64,000 nucleotides of DNA from Prochlorococcus marinus XMU1408 (GCF_003208055.1 NZ_QJUE01000004.1:1-64000); one strand, 5' to 3'. Shown: positions 12,474 through 22,451, counted from the stretch's first letter. Notes: generated from the sequence alone by a model not told the origin. Numbers and translations are program-made.

Positions 12474-14018
12474 TTAATGAGCAGATTTAAATTCTCCTCC
12501 TCTTCCTCCTGCTTCAGTTGCTTGCCCTATTCGAGAAAATAAATCCAAACTTTCATCATTTAAATTAATCACTTCAACCTCAGACCCGCCTAATTTTATT
12601 CTCCTGATTACTTGATCTAAAACGGTTACTCCACTTTGATCCCAGATATGAGCTTCAGACATATCAATTGTAATTTTTTTAGGATGTTCGTGAAGTTCAA
12701 ACCCTTGTCTAAAGTAAATACTACTAACAAAAAATAATTGCCCCTTAACTTTATAAATCCTGTGATTTTCGCTGGTTAAGGTAGAATCAACCTTTATAAC
12801 TTTTGCCACCTTTCTACTAAATAAAATAGCTGCAAGGCCTACACCAGATAAGAGTCCCAAAGCTAAATTATGTGTAATTACAGTAACGAATACAGTTAAA
12901 ATCATAACTGAACTATCACTTCTAGGAATGCGGCGTATATCTTTAATTGAAATCCAATTAGCAGTATTAATTGCAATCATTATCATTACTCCAACCAATG
13001 TTGCCATTGGAATTTGATTAACCCAATCTTTAGCAGCAAGAATCATTGCTATTAAACAAACCCCAGAACTTAAAGTTGAAAGACGAGTCCTTCCTCCATA
13101 ACCCACATTCATAACCGATTGCCCTACCAGAGCACATCCAGCCATACCTCCAAAAAGAGAACTAACAATATTACCTATACCTTGCCCACGTGCTTCAACA
13201 TTTTTATTTGTACTTTTGTCTGTCAAATCATCAAGAATATCTTGAGTAAGAAATGTTTCCATAAGCCCTACCAGAGAAATTGCTAAAGCTGTTGGCAAGA
13301 TCAAACCAAGTGTTTCAAAATTAAAAGGTACTTTTGGAAACCCGAATCCAGGTAATCCATTAGGAAGGATACCTAAATTTGAAACAGTAGGGACATTTAA
13401 TTTAAAACCGATTGAAATAGCAGTACAAAGAAAAATTGCAACCAATGCAGAAGGCAGCAGCTTAGTAACTTTTGGTAGCAAATAGATAACTAATAAAGTA
13501 AGTATGGTTAATCCCCAAACCGCTGGCAATTGACCTGCAGTAACAACTTTTGCAGAATGAGCCAAGTCAATACCCAAATGAGGCAATTGAGCTAAGAAGA
13601 TTAAAATAGCCAACCCATTCACAAAGCCATCCATTACAGGCTGAGGTACAAATCTCATCTGATGAGCAAGTCTTAAATAGCCCCAAGCAATTTGAAGAAC
13701 TCCTGTTAGCAATCCAGCAGCTAAAAGATATTGCAATCCAAGGCCAGGACTAATATTTTCTCCCTGCTGAACAATCCCAGTCATCAAAAGTGCAGTCGAA
13801 CCAGTTACCGAAGTAATCATGGCCATTCTGCCTCCAAAAATTGCGAGAGTGACTGACAGTAAAAAGGCGCCAAACAGGCCAACTCTTGGATCTACTCCTG
13901 CAATACCAGAAAACGCTATGGCCTCTGGGATCATTGCAAAAGCAACAACAAGACCAGCAAGCACATCACGAGAAGGAGAAACAAATTTCTCCTTTGCTAA
14001 TAAATTGTTCAATTTCAA
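12474..14018 (-). CDS. SulP-family anion permease with STAS domain
   Basis: This 514-aa protein has the SulP layout. The N-terminal signature DVLAGLVVAFAMIPEAIAFS is followed by 10-12 membrane segments up to about residue 400 and a cytoplasmic STAS domain (about 415-505, with KITIDMSEAHIWDQSGVTVL). SulP carriers in cyanobacteria import bicarbonate (BicA) or sulfate. This one is of the MAMITSVTGSTALLMTGIV type and I cannot decide the substrate. In this setting a role in inorganic carbon supply is plausible. It has no operon partner. Confidence 0.85.
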   Translation of the reverse strand: MKLNNLLAKEKFVSPSRDVLAGLVVAFAMIPEAIAFSGIAGVDPRVGLFGAFLLSVTLAIFGGRMAMITSVTGSTALLMTGIVQQGENISPGLGLQYLLAAGLLTGVLQIAWGYLRLAHQMRFVPQPVMDGFVNGLAILIFLAQLPHLGIDLAHSAKVVTAGQLPAVWGLTILTLLVIYLLPKVTKLLPSALVAIFLCTAISIGFKLNVPTVSNLGILPNGLPGFGFPKVPFNFETLGLILPTALAISLVGLMETFLTQDILDDLTDKSTNKNVEARGQGIGNIVSSLFGGMAGCALVGQSVMNVGYGGRTRLSTLSSGVCLIAMILAAKDWVNQIPMATLVGVMIMIAINTANWISIKDIRRIPRSDSSVMILTVFVTVITHNLALGLLSGVGLAAILFSRKVAKVIKVDSTLTSENHRIYKVKGQLFFVSSIYFRQGFELHEHPKKITIDMSEAHIWDQSGVTVLDQVIRRIKLGGSEVEVINLNDESLDLFSRIGQATEAGGRGGEFKSAH

Positions 14019-14106
14019 AACAACTCTTCTACCATCCTGCCCTATTAGATATGAGAATTCATTATTGATAGGGATATCTTCTTACTAATATGAATAAATC
14101 TATTGC

Positions 14107-14286
14107 TTAATCTGATTCTTCTTTTCTCTCAATAAATGAATCCATCAGTTTTTTATACTCATTTTCCCTTGAACTTTTTGCAAAACCAACAATAAAAACA
14201 ATGGATGAAAAGATAATCAAAGCTAAAATTGTTGGACTAATGCCCATCTCACTAGCAGTTAGAGAAAAGAAGTAACAAACAGGCAT
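14107..14286 (-). CDS. 59-aa single-pass membrane protein
   Basis: MPVCYFFSLTASEMGISPTI... contains one membrane helix (about 20-36) and a charged C-terminal tail (AKSSRENEYKKLMDSFIERK). An internal ATG (MGISPTILALIIFSSIVFIV) gives a cleaner 46-aa protein and may be the true start. It lies behind the DUF3303 gene on the same strand with a gap of about 110 bases. No family recognised. Confidence 0.55.
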   Translation of the reverse strand: MPVCYFFSLTASEMGISPTILALIIFSSIVFIVGFAKSSRENEYKKLMDSFIERKEESD

Positions 14287-14400
14287 TTATTGCGAAATGA
14301 ATTTTAACAAGACTAAGTTGATTGAACCAAACGTGAAAGTTTTTTAGACAGAAGTTTATTTAAACTCAAATTAAACATACAAAACATTTAAATTTTTACC

Positions 14401-14697
14401 CTATTTTTCTTTTAATAGACCAACAAATTCTTCAGTAGATAAGGCAGGTTTATACTCCCAGGTCATACCAAATTTATCTCTCCAGGATCCAAATACCCTA
14501 AATAAAGTTGATGCATTTGAGGCCTTACAAATTATTACGCCTGTACCATCTTGAGGCGTGTGGGCCCAAGCAATTCTTTCATAGCCATCAATATGATCTT
14601 CAGATTTGCCACTTTCAACATAATCAACAAAAGCTTCAGATGAATAAATTTGATCTTCAGAAGATTCAAATTTCCAAGTCACTATATAAAGCTGCAT
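14401..14697 (-). CDS. DUF3303-family protein
   Basis: The 98-aa product MQLYIVTWKFESSEDQIYSS... has the pattern of the small alpha/beta DUF3303 family: a first strand, YVESGKSEDHIDGYERIAWA, GTGVIICKASNASTLFRVFG, WRDKFGMTWEYKPALSTEEF. Members are common in cyanobacteria and have no assigned function. It is soluble and complete, with a run of A/T before the start. Family assignment is from memory of the pattern. Confidence 0.75.
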   Translation of the reverse strand: MQLYIVTWKFESSEDQIYSSEAFVDYVESGKSEDHIDGYERIAWAHTPQDGTGVIICKASNASTLFRVFGSWRDKFGMTWEYKPALSTEEFVGLLKEK

Positions 14698-14731
14698 TTT
14701 TTTTTTTTAAAGATTGTATTGTATCTGAAAA

Positions 14732-15055
14732 TTATTTTTTATTCCTAAAACCAGGCTCAAATTGTCTTCGAGCTGCCTGGGTTCTAAGTATTAATTGCCT
14801 TCCTGAACTCGAAAGAGTAAATCTCAAGGCTTTACCAGACTTAAACATTGCCTCTCCGATTGCCTTGGTTCTAGATAATTCAATTTGATATGCCCTACTA
14901 ACAGCTCGTTCAGCATCAACATTTGCCAATTTTGCCTGTTGAGCTAAACGTTTAGTTTTTGATTTAGGAATTACGGAGAGTTCACTTTCAGGTTCTGCCC
15001 ACCTCCATAACCAATTAGAATTGGATTTTGTAATTGAAGAAGATTTTTTAACCAT
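14732..15055 (-). CDS. Conserved hypothetical basic protein (107 aa)
   Basis: The ATG at 15055 (MVKKSSSITKSNSNWLWRWA) is chosen because GGGGG directly precedes it; the frame is open to 15091. The protein is highly basic and helical (KTKRLAQQAKLANVDAERAV, RTQAARRQFEPGFRNKK), which suggests nucleic-acid or membrane contact. No domain is recognised. It is the sort of short conserved cyanobacterial protein found next to core genes. Confidence 0.6.
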   Translation of the reverse strand: MVKKSSSITKSNSNWLWRWAEPESELSVIPKSKTKRLAQQAKLANVDAERAVSRAYQIELSRTKAIGEAMFKSGKALRFTLSSSGRQLILRTQAARRQFEPGFRNKK

Positions 15056-15417
15056 ACCCCCATTTACATAAGACGTGAGGCAAATGATCACCTCAAGCCG
15101 AGCCTAACCTCTACAGGGAAAAAAAAAGGTTTGAAAAGAAAAAAAAAAAAGAAAGTTAAGAAACTGCTTTAAGATAAAAACTGGCGCATTAATTGCCTTA
15201 AAAATCAAAGCTAAAAGAGTAAGCCTGATCTAAGTTTACTAATTTAAATTCAATGGAAACTCCAATACTGCCCACATATACAAAGAAATATTTATAGCAA
15301 TTGCAGCTCCTACTGAAAGTTTCTTCATCAAAAAATAAATCAATATATTTATAATTCAGCAACAAAATTTCTTTTAAGAAAGTGTTTATATTCTCATCAA
15401 CACAATAGAGATTAATT

Positions 15418-15771
15418 TTATTGGTCTTCAGGAAGGAAAAGTAATCCTGACCTGCAATCATTAAGCAATTCTCTAACTTTAGCTAATTTTGAATCAGTTA
15501 ATTCATCAGCCTTTAGAGAGATCCAAAGAGGTTTAATTAATTCATTATTTGGTCCAAGTCTTACTCGAGCTCCAAACCAACTTGCATGAGATGCTATTGA
15601 AGCTCTGCATTTTATCTCATTAATACTTAAATCAACCTTTCTCTCAATAAGCCACTCTTCAAAATGAATCAACTTAGTAAAGTTTTTTATACCCGCATTA
15701 ACCGATTTAAAACTGCAAATAATAATTATTAAAAATAAAGGATTCTTCAGAAGCTCTTTAGAGTTAATCAC
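15418..15771 (-). CDS. Hypothetical secreted protein (117 aa)
   Basis: Starting at GTG, the N-terminus NPLFLIIIICSFKSVNAG looks like a signal peptide with a cleavage site at VNA. The mature part has two Cys (KCRASIAS..., LNDCRSG) and blocks such as HASWFGARVRLGPNNELIKP. It would act in the periplasm or lumen. No family recognised. The tRNA-Lys lies just upstream. Confidence 0.55.
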   Translation of the reverse strand: MINSKELLKNPLFLIIIICSFKSVNAGIKNFTKLIHFEEWLIERKVDLSINEIKCRASIASHASWFGARVRLGPNNELIKPLWISLKADELTDSKLAKVRELLNDCRSGLLFLPEDQ

Positions 15772-15803
15772 CTCTTGGAATCTTGAAATAATCTCATATT
15801 AAA

Positions 15804-15875
15804 TGGGTCGCCTGAGATTCGAACTCAGGACCAGCCGGTTAAAAGCCGGATGCTCTACCACTGAGCTAGCGACCC
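15804..15875 (-). tRNA. tRNA-Lys (anticodon TTT)
   Basis: The minus strand folds as a normal tRNA. Acceptor GGGTCGC/GCGACCC with discriminator A, D arm AGCTCAGTGGTAGAGC, anticodon stem-loop CCGGCTTTTAACCGG with TTT, and T arm with GTTCGAATC are all present. CCA is not encoded. Confidence 0.96.
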
Positions 15876-16087
15876 CTATCAGACCAATAGTAATAGTCCA
15901 CTATGAAAAATATCACGTTGTTGAAGCATTAATGGTCCTAATGTTCCTTTTTGAGGACTAAAAAACAAAAAAAATAAATTTTTTTACCTTCCTCATTGAT
16001 TTCTTAGGGATATTTTAAGTCTTAATAAATAGTTGAGGGACATGAGAATATTATTTAATTAAGCTTATTAAAAGAAAAAAACACAGA

Positions 16088-17491
16088 TTGAAAGAAGATC
16101 CATCGGTAATCGTAATTGGAGCTGGTCTTGCAGGCTCAGAAGCTGCTTGGCAAATAGCAAGTTCTGGAGTGAAAGTAACTCTATTTGAAATGCGCCCAAA
16201 AAAGAAATCCCCAGCTCACCATTCCTCCCAATTTGCAGAACTTGTTTGCAGTAATAGCTTTGGAGCCCTTAGTAGTGATAGAGCAGCAGGGCTTCTACAA
16301 GAAGAGTTAAGAGAATTACAATCGATTGTAATAGCAAAAGCTGATCAACACGCCGTCCCTGCAGGAGGAGCACTTGCAGTAGATAGAAGTCAATTCAGTA
16401 AGTCAATAACACATGAATTATCCTCTCATCCACTAATAAAAATTGAGAGAGAAGAATGCCCTCATCTCCCTAACGCTGACCAAATTACTATTTTAGCCAC
16501 AGGTCCTTTAACAAGCCAATCCTTAGCTGAGGACATAAAAGAATTTACAGGAGAAAAAGAATGTCATTTCTTTGATGCAGCTAGTCCGATAATTACTGGA
16601 GACAGTATTGACTTTTCAAAAGCCTTTCGTGCAAGTCGATACGATAAAGGTGATGCTGATTATGTTAACTGCCCTATGAATAAAGAGGAATATTTACAAT
16701 TCCATTCTGAATTAATCAAAGCAGAGCAGGCTGAATTAAAGGATTTTGACAAAGAATCAGCTCTTTTTTTTGAAGGTTGCCTTCCGATAGAACAACTCGC
16801 AAAAAGAGGAATAGATACTATGCGTTTTGGTCCATTAAAGCCAATAGGGCTCTGGGATCCAAGATGGGGAGATGTTAACGACAAAAATATTCGAATTTTA
16901 AAAAGAGCTCATGCTGTCGTTCAATTAAGACAAGAAGATAAAGCAGGAAAATTATGGAATCTCGTTGGATTTCAAACAAATTTGAAATGGGGCGAGCAAA
17001 AACGTTTAATCAGAATGATACCTGGCCTATCGAAAGCAGAGTTTATTCGTTTTGGGGTTATGCATAGAAATACTTTTCTTGAATCTCCAAAGCTTATAGA
17101 GCCATCGCTGCAATTCATAAATAGAAAAACATTATTTGCTGCTGGACAACTCACTGGTACAGAGGGTTATGCTGCTGCTATTGCCGGAGGTTGGTTGGCA
17201 GGAACTAACGCAGCGTTATTAGCTAAAGGATTAAATACAATTACTTTGCCACCGTCAACCATGATTGGAGCATTGACTAACTTTGTCAGCAATAGTCAAG
17301 AAAGTCTAAGGGTTCAAAATAAAAAGAACTTTCAACCAATGCCAGCTAATTTTGGATTATTACCTGAGCTCGATAATAGAATCAACAACAAACGTGAAAG
17401 ATATAAGCAATATAGAGATAGATCCTTGGGGAAAATAAAACAACTAAAAGAAACTTTTATAACTAAAACTTCTTCAACAAAGACCATTTAA
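16088..17491 (+). CDS. trmFO: tRNA (uracil-54-C5)-methyltransferase, folate/FAD dependent
   Basis: TrmFO makes m5U54 in the T loop of tRNAs using methylenetetrahydrofolate and FAD. The 467-aa product has the dinucleotide-binding start [15 protein letters not shown] (residues 7-21). Cys54 in [10 protein letters not shown] and Cys231 in [11 protein letters not shown] correspond to the two catalytic cysteines. The C-terminal FAD region [20 protein letters not shown] is intact. Length is normal for the family. It starts at TTG. crtH follows after 14 bases, so the two probably share a transcript without an obvious functional link. Confidence 0.97.
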   Translation: MKEDPSVIVIGAGLAGSEAAWQIASSGVKVTLFEMRPKKKSPAHHSSQFAELVCSNSFGALSSDRAAGLLQEELRELQSIVIAKADQHAVPAGGALAVDRSQFSKSITHELSSHPLIKIEREECPHLPNADQITILATGPLTSQSLAEDIKEFTGEKECHFFDAASPIITGDSIDFSKAFRASRYDKGDADYVNCPMNKEEYLQFHSELIKAEQAELKDFDKESALFFEGCLPIEQLAKRGIDTMRFGPLKPIGLWDPRWGDVNDKNIRILKRAHAVVQLRQEDKAGKLWNLVGFQTNLKWGEQKRLIRMIPGLSKAEFIRFGVMHRNTFLESPKLIEPSLQFINRKTLFAAGQLTGTEGYAAAIAGGWLAGTNAALLAKGLNTITLPPSTMIGALTNFVSNSQESLRVQNKKNFQPMPANFGLLPELDNRINNKRERYKQYRDRSLGKIKQLKETFITKTSSTKTI

Positions 17492-17505
17492 TTTCTTAGT
17501 AAATC

Positions 17506-19062
17506 ATGACTCAATTAAAAAATAAACTTTCTGATTACTGGGATTCGATTGTGATTGGATCAGGTCTTGGTGGTTTAGTTACCGCAAGTCAACTAGCAAG
17601 TAAGGGTGCAAAAGTTCTGGTACTTGAACAATATAAAATCCCTGGTGGAAGTGGGGGGTCTTTTAAAAGGAAAGGATTTACGTTTGATGTTGGAGCATCA
17701 ATGATATTTGGCTTTGGTAAAAATGGATATACCAATTTACTAACAAGAGCTCTCAAAGATGTTGAACAAGAATGTGAGACGATTCCTGACCCGACACAAT
17801 TGGCATATCATCTACCTAATCAATTAGAAATTACAGTTGATAGAGATTATCAAAAGTTCATTAATAAGCTGATAAATTTATTTCCCCACGAAGAGAAAGG
17901 AATAAATCACTTTTATGAAACTTGCTGGGATGTATTTAAATGTCTCGATTCAATGCCTTTACTTTCAATAGAGGATCCAGCATATCTAATGAAAGTTTTC
18001 TTTAAATCACCCTTATCATGCCTGGGACTTGCTAGATGGTTACCCGTAAATGCCGGAGATGTTGCTAGAAAATATATCAAAGACCCTGTACTTTTAAAAT
18101 TTATTGATATTGAATGTTTTTGCTGGTCAGTCATGCCCGCGGACTTGACTCCAATGATAAACGCGGGGATGGTCTTTTCTGATAGACATTTCGGAGGAAT
18201 TAACTACCCTAAAGGAGGTGTCGGAATTATTGCAGAAAAACTAGTGAAAGGAATTGAAAACTTTGGAGGTGAAGTTAGGTATAAATCAAAAGTTAAAAAA
18301 ATTATTTTCGAAGAAGAAAATGCAATAGGTGTTTCACTAGAGAATGATGAAGAAATTTTTGGTAAAACAATAGTTTCAAATGCAACGAGATGGGATACAT
18401 TTGGTGGTCAGGGAGTTAATGATCCACTAGTTAGAAGAGATAAGATCCCACCTGCAGAAACAAAATGGAAAAAAAGATATATACCTTCACCTTCTTTTCT
18501 CTCTCTACACTTAGGAGTAAATAAAGACTCTGTTCCTTCTACCACACATTGCCATCACTTACTTCTAAATTCATGGAAAGAGATGGAGAGTGAACAGGGA
18601 GTTACTTTTGTATCAATTCCAACTCTACTAGATCCATCATTGGCACCAACAGGTAGCCATATTATTCACGCATTTACACCTTCTTCAATGGATTATTGGG
18701 AGGGGTTAAACAACAAAGAATATCTTTCAAAGAAAAAGGAAGACGGAGACAAGCTTATTTCAAAATTAGAACAATTATTCCCTAATCTAAGTCAAAACAT
18801 TTTGCATAAAGAAATCGGCAGTCCTAAAACACATAAAAGATTTCTTTCTAGAAACAAAGGAAGTTATGGTCCAATTCCTTCCATGAGATTGCCTGGTCTT
18901 CTTCCAATGCCATTTAATACTACAAGTATTAAAGGCCTATATTGTGTTGGTGATTCTTGTTTTCCTGGCCAAGGTTTAAACGCTGTAGCTTTTAGCGGTT
19001 ACGCTTGTGCTCATATCATCGGAACAAAGCTCGGAATAAACAAATGGGGCCTACCGGTATAA
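17506..19062 (+). CDS. crtH: Carotene (prolycopene) isomerase
   Basis: CrtH/CrtISO converts poly-cis lycopene from the plant-type desaturases into all-trans lycopene, at the membrane. The 518-aa protein has an N-terminal FAD Rossmann motif (IVIGSGLGGLVTASQLASKG, about 15-34), the family block VLEQYKIPGGSGGSFKRKGF, and a C-terminal FAD contact GLYCVGDSCFPGQGLNAVAF. Length matches the cyanobacterial enzyme. It sits 14 bases behind trmFO. A related CrtI-type desaturase is less likely given the CrtISO-type GGSGGSF block. Confidence 0.93.
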   Translation: MTQLKNKLSDYWDSIVIGSGLGGLVTASQLASKGAKVLVLEQYKIPGGSGGSFKRKGFTFDVGASMIFGFGKNGYTNLLTRALKDVEQECETIPDPTQLAYHLPNQLEITVDRDYQKFINKLINLFPHEEKGINHFYETCWDVFKCLDSMPLLSIEDPAYLMKVFFKSPLSCLGLARWLPVNAGDVARKYIKDPVLLKFIDIECFCWSVMPADLTPMINAGMVFSDRHFGGINYPKGGVGIIAEKLVKGIENFGGEVRYKSKVKKIIFEEENAIGVSLENDEEIFGKTIVSNATRWDTFGGQGVNDPLVRRDKIPPAETKWKKRYIPSPSFLSLHLGVNKDSVPSTTHCHHLLLNSWKEMESEQGVTFVSIPTLLDPSLAPTGSHIIHAFTPSSMDYWEGLNNKEYLSKKKEDGDKLISKLEQLFPNLSQNILHKEIGSPKTHKRFLSRNKGSYGPIPSMRLPGLLPMPFNTTSIKGLYCVGDSCFPGQGLNAVAFSGYACAHIIGTKLGINKWGLPV

Positions 19063-19082
19063 CTCTTAAAAATTCCTAAAGA

Positions 19083-19847
19083 TTAAGAAGGCAGATTGTC
19101 GAGGCTAAACCTATATCCCTGCTGACGAACAGTTGTAATACCTCCTCCATCCCCAAGACCAGCTTGTTCTAATTTTCTTCTGAGGGTCAAAACCTGAGTA
19201 TCAACTGAACGGGGGCCACCACTAAATGGAGGCCAAGCCATTCGTAAAAGCTCATGACGGCTTCTGACCATGCCAGGAGGCATTAATAGAGCACACAACA
19301 AAGCAAACTCCCTTGGGCTTAGCTCTACAGGTTTCTCTCTCAAGGTAACCTGTCTAAGCAGCAGATGAACTTCAAGAGGTCCTACTGCGACGCGTTCCTG
19401 TAAACCAATTCTGCCTCTTTTCAGTAAGGTTCTACACCTAGCAGCTAACTCTTCTAGGCCAAAAGGTTTTCTTAAAACATCATCAGCACCATCATCTAGA
19501 AGACCAACAACAGGTTCAACCCCTGTTCTTGCAGTAAGCACAATCACTGAACATCCCAATTGCTGTGCAAGTCGAAGTGCTGAACTTTTTTCTAACAGCT
19601 CAGCACTAACTAATAAATCTGGTGATTGATCACGACAAAGATCAACTGCTTCCTCAGCAGAACCAACCGCTGCTGCAAGCTGGCCATCTTGTCTGAGTCT
19701 CTGAACTAAAACAGTTCTAAGAGTTGGATGAGGCTCAACTACAAGCACCTTAGAAGGTGATTGTGTTGTTGCTTGAATAGGAGAAGAACCTGAGGAGGAT
19801 CCTTGAATTTGCTCTGTAGCAAGCTGATCTGCAGGTATTGATGTCAC
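19083..19847 (-). CDS. OmpR-type regulator with degenerate receiver domain
   Basis: The 254-aa protein has an unusual 30-residue Ser/Gln/Thr-rich start, a CheY-like domain (about 32-144) and a winged-helix DNA-binding domain (about 155-248, with VELSPREFALLCALLMPPG and RSVDTQVLTLRRKLEQAGLG). In the receiver the acidic pair is E38-P39 and the phosphoacceptor position (PDLLVSAELL) is Ala82 instead of Asp. Thr105 and Lys127 are kept. It therefore cannot be phosphorylated in the usual way and is probably controlled by another signal or by its level. GC content appears higher than in its neighbours. It is divergent from the gene at 19936. Confidence 0.9.
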   Translation of the reverse strand: MTSIPADQLATEQIQGSSSGSSPIQATTQSPSKVLVVEPHPTLRTVLVQRLRQDGQLAAAVGSAEEAVDLCRDQSPDLLVSAELLEKSSALRLAQQLGCSVIVLTARTGVEPVVGLLDDGADDVLRKPFGLEELAARCRTLLKRGRIGLQERVAVGPLEVHLLLRQVTLREKPVELSPREFALLCALLMPPGMVRSRHELLRMAWPPFSGGPRSVDTQVLTLRRKLEQAGLGDGGGITTVRQQGYRFSLDNLPS

Positions 19848-19935
19848 AAGTCAGAAATGTAGACCCTTAGACTAGATGAGATATTAAAGCAAACTGTTCA
19901 CGGACTACCAAGAATATTCCGTGTCTTAGCAAACC

Positions 19936-20202
19936 ATGACATCTTTCGATGCTCCAGAGACGATCAAACACTTCCAATCAATTTGTGATGCTTGTCAAGA
20001 ACTGACAAGTCGATACCACAGTCCATCTGAACTAAGGATCTATGCAGATGGGTATCTTCATTCTCTTAGGAATTGCAAGACATTAGGTTCACGAGATCAA
20101 GAGAAATTAGAAGCATTAATTGATAGATGGATCATGGATCCATCTAGCTTTATTGGTCCAGATGGGGATATTAACAATCTCTTTTTTCAAAGAGAAAACT
20201 AA
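19936..20202 (+). CDS. Conserved cyanobacterial protein (possibly DUF6761)
   Basis: This 88-aa soluble protein has a helical composition and the conserved-looking block SELRIYADGYLHSLRNCKTL followed by EKLEALIDRWIMDPSSFIGP. The pattern resembles a small cyanobacteria-specific family I recall as DUF6761; I cannot confirm it. Two cysteines (SICDACQEL) lie near the N-terminus. It is transcribed away from the regulator at 19083-19847, and the 88-base gap may hold shared control sites. Confidence 0.65.
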   Translation: MTSFDAPETIKHFQSICDACQELTSRYHSPSELRIYADGYLHSLRNCKTLGSRDQEKLEALIDRWIMDPSSFIGPDGDINNLFFQREN

Positions 20203-20224
20203 ATAAGACTATAAAAGTAACAGG

Positions 20225-20548
20225 TTATGAAGCTAGTGAGATTTCTAGTTTTTCTTTCAATTCCCCAGAGTTGTACATGCTGATCAATATGTCTGATCCT
20301 CCAATAAACTCTCCTTTTACATAAACTTGGGGTATTGTCGGCCAATTTGAATATTCTTTTATACCTTCTCGAATTTCCATATCTGAAAGCACATCAAAAG
20401 TATCAAAGCTCATACCGAGAGAATTCAGAATTTGAACAACGTTATTAGAGAAGCCGCATTGAGGCATCAACTTATTGCCCTTCATAAAAACAAATATTGA
20501 TTTTGAATTAATTAATTGTTCAATTCTCGAACGAGTGTTGGGATCCAT
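20225..20548 (-). CDS. grxD: Monothiol glutaredoxin (CGFS type)
   Basis: Grx4-type proteins carry and insert [2Fe-2S] clusters, usually together with a BolA partner. The 107-aa product has the CGFS active site at residues 31-34 (MPQCGFSNNVV), the family Lys (VFMKGNK), the cis-Pro block NWPTIPQVYVKGEFIGGSDI and a C-terminal helix. Length is normal. Its start lies 10 bases behind the bolA gene, so the two partners are co-transcribed. Confidence 0.96.
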   Translation of the reverse strand: MDPNTRSRIEQLINSKSIFVFMKGNKLMPQCGFSNNVVQILNSLGMSFDTFDVLSDMEIREGIKEYSNWPTIPQVYVKGEFIGGSDILISMYNSGELKEKLEISLAS

Positions 20549-20558
20549 AACGAAAAAT

Positions 20559-20795
20559 TTAATGAGGAGTTGAGGTTTTCAATGCCAAAGCATGAATTGT
20601 TTCGGTTTTTAATTCATTTTTTAACGCACCATAAACAAGTTGATGTTGCTGTACAAGAGATAAACCAGAGAATTTTGAAGATACAACATTCACCTCAAGA
20701 TGATCCCCACCGCCCAAATCCTTCACATCGATTTGAGCATCTGGAAGTGATTGCTTAATTAGAACTGTAACTTCTTTGGCTGTAATCATTTTCAA
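20559..20795 (-). CDS. bolA: BolA-family protein
   Basis: BolA proteins form a cluster-binding heterodimer with CGFS glutaredoxins in iron sensing or iron-sulfur trafficking. The 78-aa product has the class-II KH-like fold pattern: [60 protein letters not shown]. The conserved His in GGDHLEV and the QRH-like QQH are visible. The true start may be M1 or M3. It is immediately followed by grxD, which fits the known partnership. Confidence 0.94.
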   Translation of the reverse strand: MKMITAKEVTVLIKQSLPDAQIDVKDLGGGDHLEVNVVSSKFSGLSLVQQHQLVYGALKNELKTETIHALALKTSTPH

Positions 20796-20868
20796 GTAAG
20801 TAATTAGGAATGTATTAGAGATAAATAAATTTCAAAGTGACTACTAAAAAAGAATTCACACGATTATA

Positions 20869-21549
20869 TTAGCTCCGACCAACAGCTAGCAAAGCTAATC
20901 TCTCAGCAGAACTCATACTTCTAGAAAGATCAATATTAAAATCACTCGTAGATTGATTAAAATCTTTTGAAATTATTATTGGTTTAGAGAAACAAATCGA
21001 AGCAGAACCCAAAAATCTTGGCATAACCTCACTGTAGGCTAAACCGACTGGAACTATTTTTATATCGAACCCTTTATGGGAAGCCAATTGAGCTAAGCGG
21101 ATCAATCCTTTCTTAAGTCTTACTGGTTCGCTAAATCGATTTATCCTACCTTCTGGAAATACAACCAATTGTTGACGCGATACCAATAAATCAACCGCAT
21201 ATCTAAGAGTTGGCAAAGAAGGTCTTCCTTGATCAATGGGAAAACAACCCAACCTGTTTAAAAACCATCCCTGTAAACCTTTCATCTCTGATCTAGTGAC
21301 CATATATCGACAGTCTCTATGAGTAACTCTTCTACCAGCAGCCATAGTGAGCATCAAAGCATCCCATCTAGATCGATGAGTAGGAGCGAGTACAACAGAG
21401 CCACTCAAAGGTAAATTTTCTGCACCAATAACTATTCTTCTTTTGAAAAAATTATTCAAAGCAATATCTTGCGTTGCTACCATAGCTAATCGACTCCAGA
21501 AAGGATCAACCCCAAGGCATATTTTTTTTTCTCTCTGAAGAAGGGGCAA
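20869..21549 (-). CDS. plsC: 1-acyl-sn-glycerol-3-phosphate acyltransferase
   Basis: The enzyme acylates lysophosphatidic acid to phosphatidic acid at the membrane. The 226-aa protein has the HX4D catalytic motif H58-RSRW-D63 (APTHRSRWDALML), a second block FLNRLGCFPIDQGR and the substrate motif FPEGR at 131-135. It lacks a strong N-terminal membrane segment. A lysophospholipid acyltransferase with another substrate is possible. It is transcribed away from pdxJ. Confidence 0.9.
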   Translation of the reverse strand: MPLLQREKKICLGVDPFWSRLAMVATQDIALNNFFKRRIVIGAENLPLSGSVVLAPTHRSRWDALMLTMAAGRRVTHRDCRYMVTRSEMKGLQGWFLNRLGCFPIDQGRPSLPTLRYAVDLLVSRQQLVVFPEGRINRFSEPVRLKKGLIRLAQLASHKGFDIKIVPVGLAYSEVMPRFLGSASICFSKPIIISKDFNQSTSDFNIDLSRSMSSAERLALLAVGRS

Positions 21550-21687
21550 GGAACCCTCATTAAATATCTTTACTAATGAAGTTAACGCCGAAGGCTTAAT
21601 TATTAGCGGTGGTACTGGGCAGTTACTCCAGCGGCTAAAACTTATTTTGCTGTTGATGAATACAATCTAAGTATATTTTTAATTCAC

Positions 21688-22425
21688 ATGGCAAGTCTTG
21701 GCGTAAACATTGATCACATAGCAAATGTACGAGAAGCTCGTAAGACATTTGAACCTGATCCAGTAACAATGGCTCTATTGGCGGAGTTAGGGGGAGCTGA
21801 CGGAATCACAGTCCACCTTAGGGAAGACAGAAGGCATATTCAGGATAGAGATCTAAATCTTTTAAAAGAAACTGTACATACTCGTCTAAATCTAGAAATG
21901 GCTGCTACTGAAGAAATGACTTCAATAGCCATCAATACAAAGCCTGACATGGTTACATTAGTTCCAGAAAAAAGAGAAGAAGTTACTACAGAAGGAGGAC
22001 TTAATGTCATCCAAAACAAAGCAAAGCTAAAAGAAATAATCCATCGCCTATCAGATGAAAATATTCCAGTCAGTATTTTTGTTGATCCAGTTCAAGAACA
22101 ATTGGAAAATTGCGCAGAAATAAAAGCAGGTTGGATTGAACTTCACACGGGTAAATATGCAATCACAAAAAATAATGCAAGAATTTTGGAATTATCCATT
22201 CTTAAAGAAAGCACAGCCAAAGCAAAGTCCTATGGTTTAAGAGTAAACGCAGGGCATGGACTGACATATCAAAACGTTGAACAGATTGCAGCTATTGAAG
22301 GGATTGAAGAATTAAATATTGGCCATACAATTATTTCTAGAGCCTTAGCAGTTGGTCTATCTCAGGCGGTAAAAGAAATGAAAAGTCTAATTATCAATCC
22401 TAGGAAAGACATTCACTTCATATGA
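21688..22425 (+). CDS. pdxJ: Pyridoxine 5'-phosphate synthase
   Basis: PdxJ condenses 1-deoxyxylulose 5-phosphate with 3-amino-2-oxopropyl phosphate in the deoxyxylulose route to vitamin B6. The 245-aa TIM-barrel has [20 protein letters not shown] at the N-terminus, [27 protein letters not shown] and the phosphate loop [20 protein letters not shown]. Length matches the family. recC begins 26 bases after its stop, and the recBCD genes may be read from the same transcript. Confidence 0.97.
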   Translation: MASLGVNIDHIANVREARKTFEPDPVTMALLAELGGADGITVHLREDRRHIQDRDLNLLKETVHTRLNLEMAATEEMTSIAINTKPDMVTLVPEKREEVTTEGGLNVIQNKAKLKEIIHRLSDENIPVSIFVDPVQEQLENCAEIKAGWIELHTGKYAITKNNARILELSILKESTAKAKSYGLRVNAGHGLTYQNVEQIAAIEGIEELNIGHTIISRALAVGLSQAVKEMKSLIINPRKDIHFI

Positions 22426-22451
22426 AAAACGTTCCAATCGCATTTTGACTC

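Noticed and set aside
15198-15461. 87-codon minus-strand frame overlapping the end of the 117-aa gene
   Set aside because: Starts inside the preceding gene in another frame and is Phe/Tyr/Ile-rich like AT-rich noise.
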